Assembly: GCA_020847045.1 (NCBI GenBank) | Contig: JADLCT010000097.1 | Location: forward strand, 163,788-227,787 | DNA length: 64,000 nt | Source: Bryobacterales bacterium | Lineage (GTDB): Bacteria; Acidobacteriota; Terriglobia; Bryobacterales; Bryobacteraceae | Direction of reading: 5' to 3' | Part shown: positions 24,667-32,164 of the stretch, one piece after another | Layout of the letters: every line of letters begins with the position of its first letter | Numbering within the stretch: position 1 is the first letter of the stretch | The notes under the pieces: generated by a model | Databases searched by the model: none | Told to the model about the DNA's origin: nothing | What the model saw: only the letters and a program-made list of their open reading frames with translations | Program-made: the position numbers and the translations under genes

Positions 24667-25308
24667 ATGCGGGCCTTGCTGATCTTCACCCTCGCCGTTA
24701 CTACCGCCGCGGCGCAGCCTCGGGATTTCCTCACGGCCGACGAGGTGGATCAGGTGCGCCTGGCGCAGGAGCCGAACCTGCGCCTGAAGCTCTACCTTGG
24801 TTTCGCGAAGGAGCGCGTGGCGCTGATCGAGCAACTGGCGGCCAAGGAAAAGGCCGGGCGCAGCGCGCTGATTCACGACACGCTGGACGGCTACACGAAG
24901 ATCATCGAGGCCATCGACACAGTGTCCGACGACGCGTTGCGGCGGAACCTGGACATCACCGAGGGCATGGACGCGGTGGCCGGGGCCGAACGCGACTTCG
25001 CCGCGCGGCTGCGGAAGGTGGAGGAGTCCGCGCCCGCCGATCTGCAGCGCTACGCCTTCGTTCTCACCAATGCGATCGAGGCCACCGAGGATTCGCTCGA
25101 AATGGCGCAGGAGGACATGAAGGAGCGCAAGGCCGGGGTGGCCAAGCGGCGCGCCGAGGAAGACAAGGAGCGCGAGGAGTTGATGACACCCACGGACCGC
25201 ACGGCCCGGCAGGCGGCGCAAAAAAAGAAAGCCGAGGAAGAGACCAAGACGAAGCGTAAAGCGCCGACACTGCGGCGCAAGGGCGAGGTTCCGGCGGAAA
25301 AGCCGTAG
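24667..25308 (+). CDS. Exported helical protein of unknown function with lysine/glutamate-rich tail
   Basis: Product of 213 residues: signal peptide MRALLIFTLAVTTAAAQ, a helical domain resembling the preceding gene product (starting AQEPNLRLKLYLGFAKER), and a highly charged C-terminal tail from about residue 155 (MKERKAGVAKRRAEEDKE, QKKKAEEETKTKRK), probably a coiled or extended segment. AGGAG at 24658-24662 lies just upstream of ATG 24667. It is the last gene of the TPR operon and converges on the DsbD-alpha-like gene with 15 bp between them. No catalytic motif was seen. Confidence 0.75.
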   Translation: MRALLIFTLAVTTAAAQPRDFLTADEVDQVRLAQEPNLRLKLYLGFAKERVALIEQLAAKEKAGRSALIHDTLDGYTKIIEAIDTVSDDALRRNLDITEGMDAVAGAERDFAARLRKVEESAPADLQRYAFVLTNAIEATEDSLEMAQEDMKERKAGVAKRRAEEDKEREELMTPTDRTARQAAQKKKAEEETKTKRKAPTLRRKGEVPAEKP

Positions 25309-25323
25309 CCGGCCGGACGCACG

Positions 25324-25863
25324 CTAGCGCACGGCCACCAGTTTCGACGCGTCCAACACGGCCGCGCCGCCTGGCACGCCCGTGGCGAGCGGCAGTTCGA
25401 TGTTGATGTTCTTGCAGGTGGACTCCGTGCAGGCCTGGCCGCGAACGCGCAGCAGCGCCGGAGCGGCGCCGTCCACCTTCACGGCGAACACGGCTTCCTT
25501 CTCATAGCCGTAGCTGAACCAGCGCAGCTCGGGTTTGGAAAAATCTTTCGGCTCGGGCTGCAGCCAGGCGCCGGAGGGCTTCAACCCGCCGCTGACGGTG
25601 ATCACGGTCGGCTGGTCGATGCCGAGCGACATCTTGCCCGCCAGACGCTCCCTGGCGCGGCGCTCATTGTCCATCGAGAAGGTGTGCCATCCGGGCTCCA
25701 GCACCACCGACACCACCAGATACGGCCCGTCCACACGCGCCCGGTATTGCGCCACGATGTCGTCCTGATGCGTCACAGCGGCGGGTTCGGACCATTCGCC
25801 CGCCCAGGAAGCAACGGACAAGCAGGCCATCATCAGCAGCAGTTTCTTCACCGGCATTCTCAC
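25324..25863 (-). CDS. Exported DsbD-alpha-like (DsbD N-terminal domain) protein
   Basis: Product of about 179 residues with signal peptide MPVKKLLLMMACLSVASWAG and an immunoglobulin-like domain resembling the periplasmic N-terminal domain of the thiol:disulfide reductase DsbD (PF11412 type): YLVVSVVLEPGWHTFSMDN, then the paired cysteines in GQACTESTCKNINIELPL. In DsbD the equivalent cysteine pair passes electrons to periplasmic partners. No DsbD membrane domain is attached. The GTG at 25863 overlaps the stop of the upstream thioredoxin/PDZ gene (GTGA), while ATG 25857 is an equally possible start. The overlap suggests the two proteins act together in a redox relay. Confidence 0.75.
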   Translation of the reverse strand: MRMPVKKLLLMMACLSVASWAGEWSEPAAVTHQDDIVAQYRARVDGPYLVVSVVLEPGWHTFSMDNERRARERLAGKMSLGIDQPTVITVSGGLKPSGAWLQPEPKDFSKPELRWFSYGYEKEAVFAVKVDGAAPALLRVRGQACTESTCKNINIELPLATGVPGGAAVLDASKLVAVR

Positions 25864-27104
25864 TTTCGAAAGCTCATTTGCAGCGACCGGAGAGGCAGCT
25901 TGATCCGCTCGCCGCCGCGGATCACATCCAATTGAACCGTATCGCCCGGCTTGGTGCGCAAACGCAGGTAGAGCTCGGCCGTGTTGGCGTCCGGGTCGCG
26001 GTCCACGCCGTTGACGGCGATGATCACGTCGCCCACGGCGAGCTCGTGCGTCTTCATCATCCGCGCCATGTCGGCCACGCGGCGCACCATGCTGGCGAAA
26101 CCCTCCACCGGAAGATTCCGTTCGCGTTTTTCGGCTTCCGTCAGCGGCCGGTCATCGAAGTAGACGCGCGGGTCGACGCTCGACTGCCGCCAGCGCACAT
26201 CGGTGAGCCACCAGCGCAGGGGAAGTTGCATGGTGAGCTCGCGCTCGGCCCCGCCGCGCTCCACCACCACCTGCACCTGGCGCGCCGAACGGTCGAGCAT
26301 GTCGTAGGCGTATTGGGCGTCGGCGAAGGTCCACACGCGCGCGCCGTTCCAGGAGCGGATCACGTCGCCGGCCATCATGCCGGCGGCAGCGGCATCGCCC
26401 GATGCCTGCTTCACCACCAGCCCTTTGGGCACGTCGATGGTGATGCCGATCACCTTGAAGTCCGGCGAGCGCCAGAGGTGCTTGCGTTTGTCGAGAGTGC
26501 CGTCCAGTTGCCTGTGGATGTTCTGGAAATCTCCGATGAGATGGCATTCCACGCACTGGCCTTGCGCAAAGGTGCGTTGCACCAGCAGCGGATACTCGCG
26601 CGGAAACTTCGGCGCGGGCCGGGGCGCGGCCGGCTTCCATTCGCCCTTCTTCCACTGGTTGTGCAGCTCCAGACCCTTGGCCAGCGCCAGTTCGAGCGAA
26701 TCCAGATTCAGATAGCTGTCCACAGCGGCCGAATCGCGGCCACCGTAACGCGCATAGATCTGCTCGTCGGCGTTCATCAGGAAGAAGTAGAGAGGGTTGT
26801 TGCGGTCGTACTCGAACAAATTCACGTCCACGTCGTCCATGCGGATGACGCGCACGCACACGTATTGCGACATGAGTTTGCCGCGCTCTGAATCCAACGG
26901 TGACAGCACAACCTGTGCGTCAAAAACACGTCCGGCCGTTCAAGGCTCGCAGCGGTACTCAAGGAAAATCGGTTTGCCCGTCGCCCTGGCTTCCTTCAGC
27001 GCTTCCCGGTAGCTGGTCAGCCACTGGATTCCGCCGGCATCCTGTGATGCCGCCAGCAGGGGAAACACGGCCAGCGCCGCGCAGGCCCGCAACAATTGGC
27101 TCAT
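25860..27104 (-). CDS. Thioredoxin-like/PDZ exported protein, predicted selenoprotein (in-frame TGA at codon 55)
   Basis: Read from ATG 27104 through TGA 26942-26940 to the stop at 25860, the gene encodes 414 residues. Parts in order: signal peptide MSQLLRACAALAVFPLLAAS; a thioredoxin-like segment (YREALKEARATGKPIFLEY) running into R-C52-E-P-TGA55, a CxxU redox motif; the rest of the Trx-like fold (MSQYVCVRVIRMDDVDVNLF, YFFLMNADEQIYARYGG); a CVECH motif (residues 184-188); and two PDZ-like regions (about 220-285 and 345-414). Reading frame and homology-like sequence continue smoothly across the TGA, and a SECIS-like hairpin follows. This matches the family I know as Trx7/PDZ domain (seleno)proteins. 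A conventional call would begin at GTG 26909 and lose the signal peptide and active site. A TGA sequencing error or pseudogene is the alternative. Confidence 0.8.
26896..26942 (-). promoter_or_regulatory. In-frame TGA codon and bacterial SECIS-like hairpin
   Basis: On the minus strand the TGA (26942-26940) is followed after 18 nt by a 9-bp apical stem: arm TGACGCACA (26922-26914), loop GGT (26913-26911), arm TGTGC, one bulged T (26905), then GTCA (to 26901). The first loop G is 26 nt after the TGA. A lower helix pairs AACGG, which includes the last base of the TGA, with CCGTT at 26900-26896. The E. coli fdhF element also has a GGU loop and a bulged U, although there the bulge is on the 5' side. 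The spacing fits the usual bacterial SECIS range. Confidence 0.65.
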
Positions 27105-27110
27105 GGTGTG

Positions 27111-27116
27111 ATTTTA
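27111..27116 (-). promoter_or_regulatory. Putative -10 box (TAAAAT) of the thioredoxin/PDZ gene
   Basis: On the minus strand TAAAAT is followed by six bases (CACACC) and then ATG 27104, the same spacing and hexamer as at 23025-23037. No Shine-Dalgarno sequence is present, so the message may be leaderless. This supports ATG 27104 as the true start. Confidence 0.4.
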
Positions 27117-27117
27117 G

Positions 27118-27138
27118 CAGGCGCCGAAGGAGCGCCTG
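27118..27138 (-). repeat. Inverted repeat between TonB-receptor stop and selenoprotein gene
   Basis: CAGGCGC (27118-27124) and GCGCCTG (27132-27138) form a perfect 7-bp stem with a 7-nt loop, 13 nt after the TonB-receptor stop on the minus strand. No T tract follows, so it could be a weak terminator, an mRNA-stabilising hairpin, or an operator next to the -10 box of the downstream gene. Confidence 0.45.
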
Positions 27139-27150
27139 TTCACGCGGCCG

Positions 27151-29616
27151 CTACATCTTTCCCAGCCAGCGGATCCGCACGTTGAACGCCCGCCCGGTGC
27201 CGCCATAAAACTGAAGATAGCGCGACGAGGCGACGTTGTTGTTCACCGCGTCGGGGTTCAGGCGGTTGGTCAGGTTGTTGGCGCCGAAACGAAGCGCCCA
27301 GCGGTTGCCGCGCAACTGGAACCGGCGTTCAAAGTGCAGGTTCCATTCGAAGAAATAAGGGAAGCGCATGCCGTTTACCACTCCGGCCACGCCGCCCATC
27401 TCGGTGCGCGAGCTAAACGGGAAGCCGGTCCGCGTATCGAACATCGTGGCCACGGCCCAGTTCTTCACAGGCATCGGCAGATAGGCCCAGGCGACAAAGC
27501 GGTGTGGCGCATCCCATGGCATGGGTCCGGCGTTGTTCAACACGGCAACCGGATCGTCCACGTTCACGTCGACAACGGCGTTGGAGCGGGCGCGCGACCA
27601 GATGTAGCTGGCCCGCCATTCATACATGCGGCCGATGTTCTGCCGCACGCTGAACGTGGCCGCCCGGTAGCTGTCCACGCGGCTGTTGGAGAGCACGAAC
27701 AGGGCGTCCATGACGCGCGCATTCAGGGGCCAGGCCCACTCGGGCGCAGGTTCGTTAAAGCCGGTCAGAGTGTTCAGGTAGGTGAATCCGCGCGTGCCGT
27801 GGCGGTAGAGCAGGTCGGCGCGCACGGCAAGACTGCCGGGGAAGTGATGCTCGATGCCGGCGTTGGCCGTGTTGCCGAACGGGCGGCGCAACGGGCTGCC
27901 CGGTGATTGAAACATGGTGAGCGCGGGCCCCCGGCGCACAACGCCGTCGGGCGCGAAATAGCTGGTGAGGGTCACCTGGTCGTCGGGGCGCGAGAACAGG
28001 CGCAGGCTGGTGGCGTCGTATACGCGCGCCACCCCGCCATACACCTTCGTATGCTCGCCCCAGGGCGGCGACCAGGCCACGCCCAACCGCGGCGACGGGC
28101 TGTAGCGGTGCAGCAACTGGTCCCAGTCCAGACGCAGGCCCACCTCCACCAGCACATCCGAGCGGGCGCGCCAGGAGTCTTGCACGAACATGGCCGATTC
28201 GAGGTTGCTCAGCGAGAGCATGCCGTCGCCCGCATAGCGCGTCAGCAGCAGCGGCTGGCCGGTTTCGTTGAAGTTTTCAAAGCCGGACCGCTCCACGTTC
28301 TGCCAGTAGCGGACGCGGTGAAAATCCCAACCCGCCTTCACCTGGTGCGTTCCTGCGGCGCGCCACACGGGCAGGAAGCCGTTCACCAGGAACTGGTCGC
28401 GCAAGCCGCGGCGGCGGGCGTCCACGAAATGGTAGCCGCGTTTGCCGTCCGGCGTGTAGAGCAGCCTGCCCCAGCCCTGCGGGATCTCGCGGCCATAGGT
28501 GCGGTTGCCCGCGTAGCCGAACTCCAGCAGGCCGCGGCCGCCCAGGTAGATCTGGTCCTTCACGCTGAAGAATGCCTGCCGCGAGCGGCGGTCGATGGTG
28601 GTTTCGCGCGGATCGAGAAAGGTGAGCCCGGTGCGCGCCGCCGCCCATTGGTTCCACAGAAACGAGGTATAGAGAATATGCGAGGGCGTGATGTTGGTTT
28701 GCGTCGAGAAGAGGTTGCCGACGCGGATGCTCGGGTTGCGGTCCTCGCCCTTGGGCAGCTCGCGGATGAACGTCTTCATGTACTGGAATTCCAGGCTGTC
28801 GCTGAACCACACGCGGCCGCGGCGGATGGGTCCGGAGACGTTCACGCGCGGCGTCCAGTCGCCGATGGTCCAGCCCTTGCGGTTCTCAAAGCCCGGCACG
28901 AAGTTGGTGGCCGAATAGCGCAGCTTGCCCGCGCCGCTGTCGGACTGCACGGCCAGGACGCCCGCCGAGCCGCGCCCGTATTCGGCGGGCAGCACGCCGT
29001 TGGCGATCTCCACGCCCTGGACGCTTTCCACGGTGAGCCTCGTTTCAAAACGCCCCGTCAGCGGGTCGTTCAGCAGGAAGCCGTTCAGCGTGTAGAGGGT
29101 CTGCTCCTCGGTGGCGCCGTTTATGTGCAGTCCGCCCTTGTTGTCGCGCGTCACGCCCGGCAGAATGCGCAGGGCCGAGCGGAAGTCGTTCGTATTCGGG
29201 TAGGGGATGTTCTGCAGGTCCGCGCCAGACAACGTCTGCTTCGGCGTGGTGGTGTCCATGTCGATGGTGAGTGGCGTGGCGCCCACGTCGATGGACTCGA
29301 CAACCTCGCGCACGGGCTCCAGCGCAAAGTCCGCGCTGGCGCCGCCGGAGGCCGCCTCCAGCTTCGCGCCGCGCAGCGGGTAGAAGCCCAGGCGTTCGAT
29401 GTCGATCTGGTAGGCCCCTGCTTCGGGTAACTCCATGCGGAACCGCCCCTCGGCCCCGGTAAAGGTCTGCCGGGCCGCACCGTCGCCTCCGCGTACAATC
29501 AGGCGCGCGCCGGCAACCGGTGCGTTGGTGGCCGAGCGCACTTGGCCCGATAATGGAACCTGTGCGTTCAGAGGCAACACCAAACCCCAGCACGCTGCTA
29601 CGAAGGCGACACGCAC
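27151..29616 (-). CDS. TonB-dependent receptor with carboxypeptidase-like regulatory domain
   Basis: Outer-membrane receptor of about 821 residues. Signal peptide (VRVAFVAACWGLVLPLNAQ), Ig-like regulatory domain (LSGQVRSATNAPVAGARLIV), plug (NIPYPNTNDFRSALRILPGV; HINGATEEQTLYTLNGFLLN; VEIANGVLPAEYGRGSAGVL) and a barrel ending RAFNVRIRWLGKM. GTG 29616 is preferred because GGGAGG lies about six bases upstream of it; the GTG at 29631 would place that site inside the coding region. It is smaller than the receptor at 16820-20038 and only distantly similar. Substrate unknown. It lies immediately upstream of the selenoprotein pair on the same strand but is separated from it by a hairpin. Confidence 0.9.
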   Translation of the reverse strand: MRVAFVAACWGLVLPLNAQVPLSGQVRSATNAPVAGARLIVRGGDGAARQTFTGAEGRFRMELPEAGAYQIDIERLGFYPLRGAKLEAASGGASADFALEPVREVVESIDVGATPLTIDMDTTTPKQTLSGADLQNIPYPNTNDFRSALRILPGVTRDNKGGLHINGATEEQTLYTLNGFLLNDPLTGRFETRLTVESVQGVEIANGVLPAEYGRGSAGVLAVQSDSGAGKLRYSATNFVPGFENRKGWTIGDWTPRVNVSGPIRRGRVWFSDSLEFQYMKTFIRELPKGEDRNPSIRVGNLFSTQTNITPSHILYTSFLWNQWAAARTGLTFLDPRETTIDRRSRQAFFSVKDQIYLGGRGLLEFGYAGNRTYGREIPQGWGRLLYTPDGKRGYHFVDARRRGLRDQFLVNGFLPVWRAAGTHQVKAGWDFHRVRYWQNVERSGFENFNETGQPLLLTRYAGDGMLSLSNLESAMFVQDSWRARSDVLVEVGLRLDWDQLLHRYSPSPRLGVAWSPPWGEHTKVYGGVARVYDATSLRLFSRPDDQVTLTSYFAPDGVVRRGPALTMFQSPGSPLRRPFGNTANAGIEHHFPGSLAVRADLLYRHGTRGFTYLNTLTGFNEPAPEWAWPLNARVMDALFVLSNSRVDSYRAATFSVRQNIGRMYEWRASYIWSRARSNAVVDVNVDDPVAVLNNAGPMPWDAPHRFVAWAYLPMPVKNWAVATMFDTRTGFPFSSRTEMGGVAGVVNGMRFPYFFEWNLHFERRFQLRGNRWALRFGANNLTNRLNPDAVNNNVASSRYLQFYGGTGRAFNVRIRWLGKM

Positions 29617-29667
29617 CGCATCCCTCCCCACTCCTTCGAACCAGAAATCTTACCACTCCTTCATCTC

Positions 29668-30663
29668 ATGTTCGCCACCCCTGATTGGACCGCCGCCCGG
29701 AAGGCCCTGGCCCGCTGGTACCGGGGCGCACAGCGCGATCTGCCCTGGCGGCGAACCTCGGAGCCCTATCCTATCTGGGTCAGCGAGGTGATGCTGCAGC
29801 AGACCCGCGTGGCCGCCGCCCTGCCCTACTACGTCCGCTTCCTGGAGCGTTTCCCCACCGTGGAGGCCCTGGCCGAAGCGCCGGAACAGGAACTGCTTTC
29901 AGTATGGAGCGGGCTCGGCTACTATTCACGCGCCCGCAACATGCAAAAGGCCGCGCGGCAGGTGGTGGCACTCGGCGGCTTTCCACGGACATTCGAAGGG
30001 CTGCGCGCGCTGGCTGGAATTGGCGACTACACCGCGGCCGCCCTCGCCAGCATCTGTTTCGGTCTGCCCCACGCCGTGCTCGACGGCAACGTGATGCGCG
30101 TTCTGGCGCGGCTGCTGGCCGACCCCGGCGACGTCACCTCGCCCACCACGCGCCGCCGCCTGGCCGCCGCGGCGCAGGAGTTTCTCCACCGCCGCCACCC
30201 GGCCGAACACAACCAGGCCATTATGGAGCTGGGCGCGCTCGTCTGCCTCCCCCGCGAGCCGGACTGTCCGCGCTGCCCCCTGCGGCCGCACTGCCATGCC
30301 CACGCCGAAGGCCGCGCCCGCGAGTTTCCCGTAAAGTTGCGTAAGCAGGAGAAGGTGGAGGTGGCCCTCACCGTATTCGTCGTGGAGCGCGCCGGCAAAC
30401 TGCTGTTGTGGCAGCGCCCGGAAGGCGGAGGCCGCATGGCCGGCTTTTGGGAGTTGCCGTCTGCGGACAGTCTGCCCGGCGCCGGCGCTCACGAGGTGCT
30501 ACGCCGTTTCCGCCACACGATCACACACCAGGTTCATGACGTGTGCGTGCGGCGGGCTTCGATTGCCCGGGCGCCGCGCGGCTTCACATGGGTGGCGCTC
30601 GCCCGCCTGCGTGAGATGCCGCTGAGCACCATCGCGCGGAAGGCCCTGGGCGAGCGTCCCTAG
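29668..30663 (+). CDS. mutY: A/G-specific adenine glycosylase
   Basis: Removes adenine mispaired with 8-oxoguanine. The 331-residue product has the HhH-GPD core (VSEVMLQQTRVAAALPYYV; helix-hairpin-helix LAGIGDYTAAALASICFG; catalytic Asp in AVLDGNVMRVLARLL), the 4Fe-4S loop with canonical spacing C-x6-C-x2-C-x5-C (CLPREPDCPRCPLRPHC), and a C-terminal NUDIX-like domain that recognises 8-oxoG (VFVVERAGKLLLWQRP ... GGRMAGFWELPS). It is divergent from the TonB receptor across about 50 bp and stands alone. Confidence 0.96.
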   Translation: MFATPDWTAARKALARWYRGAQRDLPWRRTSEPYPIWVSEVMLQQTRVAAALPYYVRFLERFPTVEALAEAPEQELLSVWSGLGYYSRARNMQKAARQVVALGGFPRTFEGLRALAGIGDYTAAALASICFGLPHAVLDGNVMRVLARLLADPGDVTSPTTRRRLAAAAQEFLHRRHPAEHNQAIMELGALVCLPREPDCPRCPLRPHCHAHAEGRAREFPVKLRKQEKVEVALTVFVVERAGKLLLWQRPEGGGRMAGFWELPSADSLPGAGAHEVLRRFRHTITHQVHDVCVRRASIARAPRGFTWVALARLREMPLSTIARKALGERP

Positions 30664-30751
30664 GCGGACGGGCACGCTCCATCCGGCCCAAATTTACACT
30701 TTTGCGTTGGATTCTTGAGTAGACTGACAGGAGAGTTGGGTTCAACCAGGA

Positions 30752-32101
30752 ATGAAGGAAATCAAACACAAGAGACTCATTCTATGTGGCCGTATTGCGG
30801 CCGTTCTCGCCGTCGTGCCGATTTTGATGCTGGGCCATCCCGACGGCCCCGACCCGCGGAACACCGGCGCGCCGGGCGACAAGACGTGCGCGCAGGCCAG
30901 TTGCCACGTGGGTCCAGGGAATCCCACCGCCGGAAGCGGCGTCGAGATCAGCTTCCCCGGAGGGCTAACCTACTCGCCCGGCGTGAAGCAGACCATCACC
31001 GTGCGCGTCACCGAAAGCGCCAACCGCTTCGGCTTTCAAGCCACCGCCCGCCCGGGCTCGAACCTGTCCAACGGACAGGCGGGCGACTTCACCGCCACCG
31101 ATGAGCGCGTGCAGGTTCTGTGCGAGGACGGCCGCGTGAAAACCAGCGCCTGCAACTCCGCCGCGCCCGTTCAGTTCGCCGAACAGACACTGGCCGGAAG
31201 CGCGGCCAACACCTGGAGCTTCGACTGGACCCCGCCCGCCACCGACGTGGGCACAATCAACTTTTACGTCGCCGGCAACGCGGCCAACGGCAACGGCACC
31301 AATGCGGGCGACCGTATCTTCACGCGCTCCTACACCCTGACGCCCGCCGCCTCGGCCCCTCCGCCCGGCATCCGCGCCGAACAGCCCGTTCTGCAAGCCT
31401 TCCTCGGCGGTCAGCGCCTGTCGCCCGGCACGTGGCTGGAGATCTACGGCTCGAACCTGGCCACCGCCAACAAGGACTGGGGCGGTCTGTTCACCGAGAA
31501 CAACACGAAAGCGCCCAGCTCGATCGACGGCGTCAGCGTCGCCATTGATGGCAAACCCGCCGCCATGTACTTCATCAGCCCGAACCAGATCAACGTGCAG
31601 GCGCCCGACACCATCGGCCTGGGCCCCGTGTCCGTCGAGGTGACCACGCCCGGCGGCAAGGCCACAACCACCGCCACGGCCACTGCCGTTTCGCCCGCCA
31701 TGCTGACCACGCCCGCGTTCAAGGTGAACGGAAAGCAGTACATTGCCGCACTGCATCAGGACCGCGTGTTTGTCGGGCCGGCCGGCCTCATTGCCGGCGC
31801 CAGCTTCCGCCCGGCCAAGCCCGGCGACATCGTCACCATCTATACGGTCGGCTGCGGCGCCACAGAGCCCGCCAGCCCGTCTGGCGTCGTGGTGGCCGGC
31901 TTGCGCACGCCCAAAGCCGCCGCCCGCGTCACCATCGGCCAGGCTACGGCGCAGGCCGCCGTGGCCCTGTCGCCCGGCTCCATCGGGCTGTGCCAGGTGA
32001 ACGCCACCATTCCCAACGTCTCTAACGGCGACCAGCCCATCGAGCTTACGCTCGACGGCTCGCCCACTGGGCAAGGACTGTTCATTACGGTCCAACAGTA
32101 A
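30752..32101 (+). CDS. Secreted protein: choice-of-anchor-V/reeler-like N-terminal domain plus Solibacter-type C-terminal domain
   Basis: Product of 449 residues. An N-terminal hydrophobic segment (RIAAVLAVVPILMLG) precedes GAPGDKTCAQASCHVG, a Cys-x3-Cys-His cluster typical of the choice-of-anchor V type domain, and a beta-rich domain to about residue 195 (FPGGLTYSPGVKQTITVRV; WSFDWTPPATDVGTINFYVAG). The C-terminal 230 residues look like the Solibacter-specific domain (TIGR03437 type): WLEIYGSNLATANKDWGG, PAAMYFISPNQINVQAPD, PGDIVTIYTVGCGATEP, SPGSIGLCQVNATIPN. Function unknown; probably cell-surface or periplasmic. It is the first of three consecutive genes sharing this C-terminal domain. 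Confidence 0.8.
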   Translation: MKEIKHKRLILCGRIAAVLAVVPILMLGHPDGPDPRNTGAPGDKTCAQASCHVGPGNPTAGSGVEISFPGGLTYSPGVKQTITVRVTESANRFGFQATARPGSNLSNGQAGDFTATDERVQVLCEDGRVKTSACNSAAPVQFAEQTLAGSAANTWSFDWTPPATDVGTINFYVAGNAANGNGTNAGDRIFTRSYTLTPAASAPPPGIRAEQPVLQAFLGGQRLSPGTWLEIYGSNLATANKDWGGLFTENNTKAPSSIDGVSVAIDGKPAAMYFISPNQINVQAPDTIGLGPVSVEVTTPGGKATTTATATAVSPAMLTTPAFKVNGKQYIAALHQDRVFVGPAGLIAGASFRPAKPGDIVTIYTVGCGATEPASPSGVVVAGLRTPKAAARVTIGQATAQAAVALSPGSIGLCQVNATIPNVSNGDQPIELTLDGSPTGQGLFITVQQ

Positions 32102-32164
32102 CTCCAGCCCCGGCGTCCGCGCGGCGCCGGGCATCCCGCCATCGCGAAAGAGAAGGGGTCCTCT

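Noticed and set aside
25860..26909. A 349-residue gene starting at GTG 26909 as the whole PDZ protein
   Set aside because: It lacks a signal peptide, cuts the thioredoxin fold in half and ignores 195 bp of same-frame upstream sequence that completes the fold. Reading through the TGA gives a full, exported protein.
26940..26942. The TGA as a nonsense mutation making a pseudogene
   Set aside because: Not excluded, but the TGA sits at the active-site position, a SECIS-like hairpin follows and the rest of the frame shows no decay.
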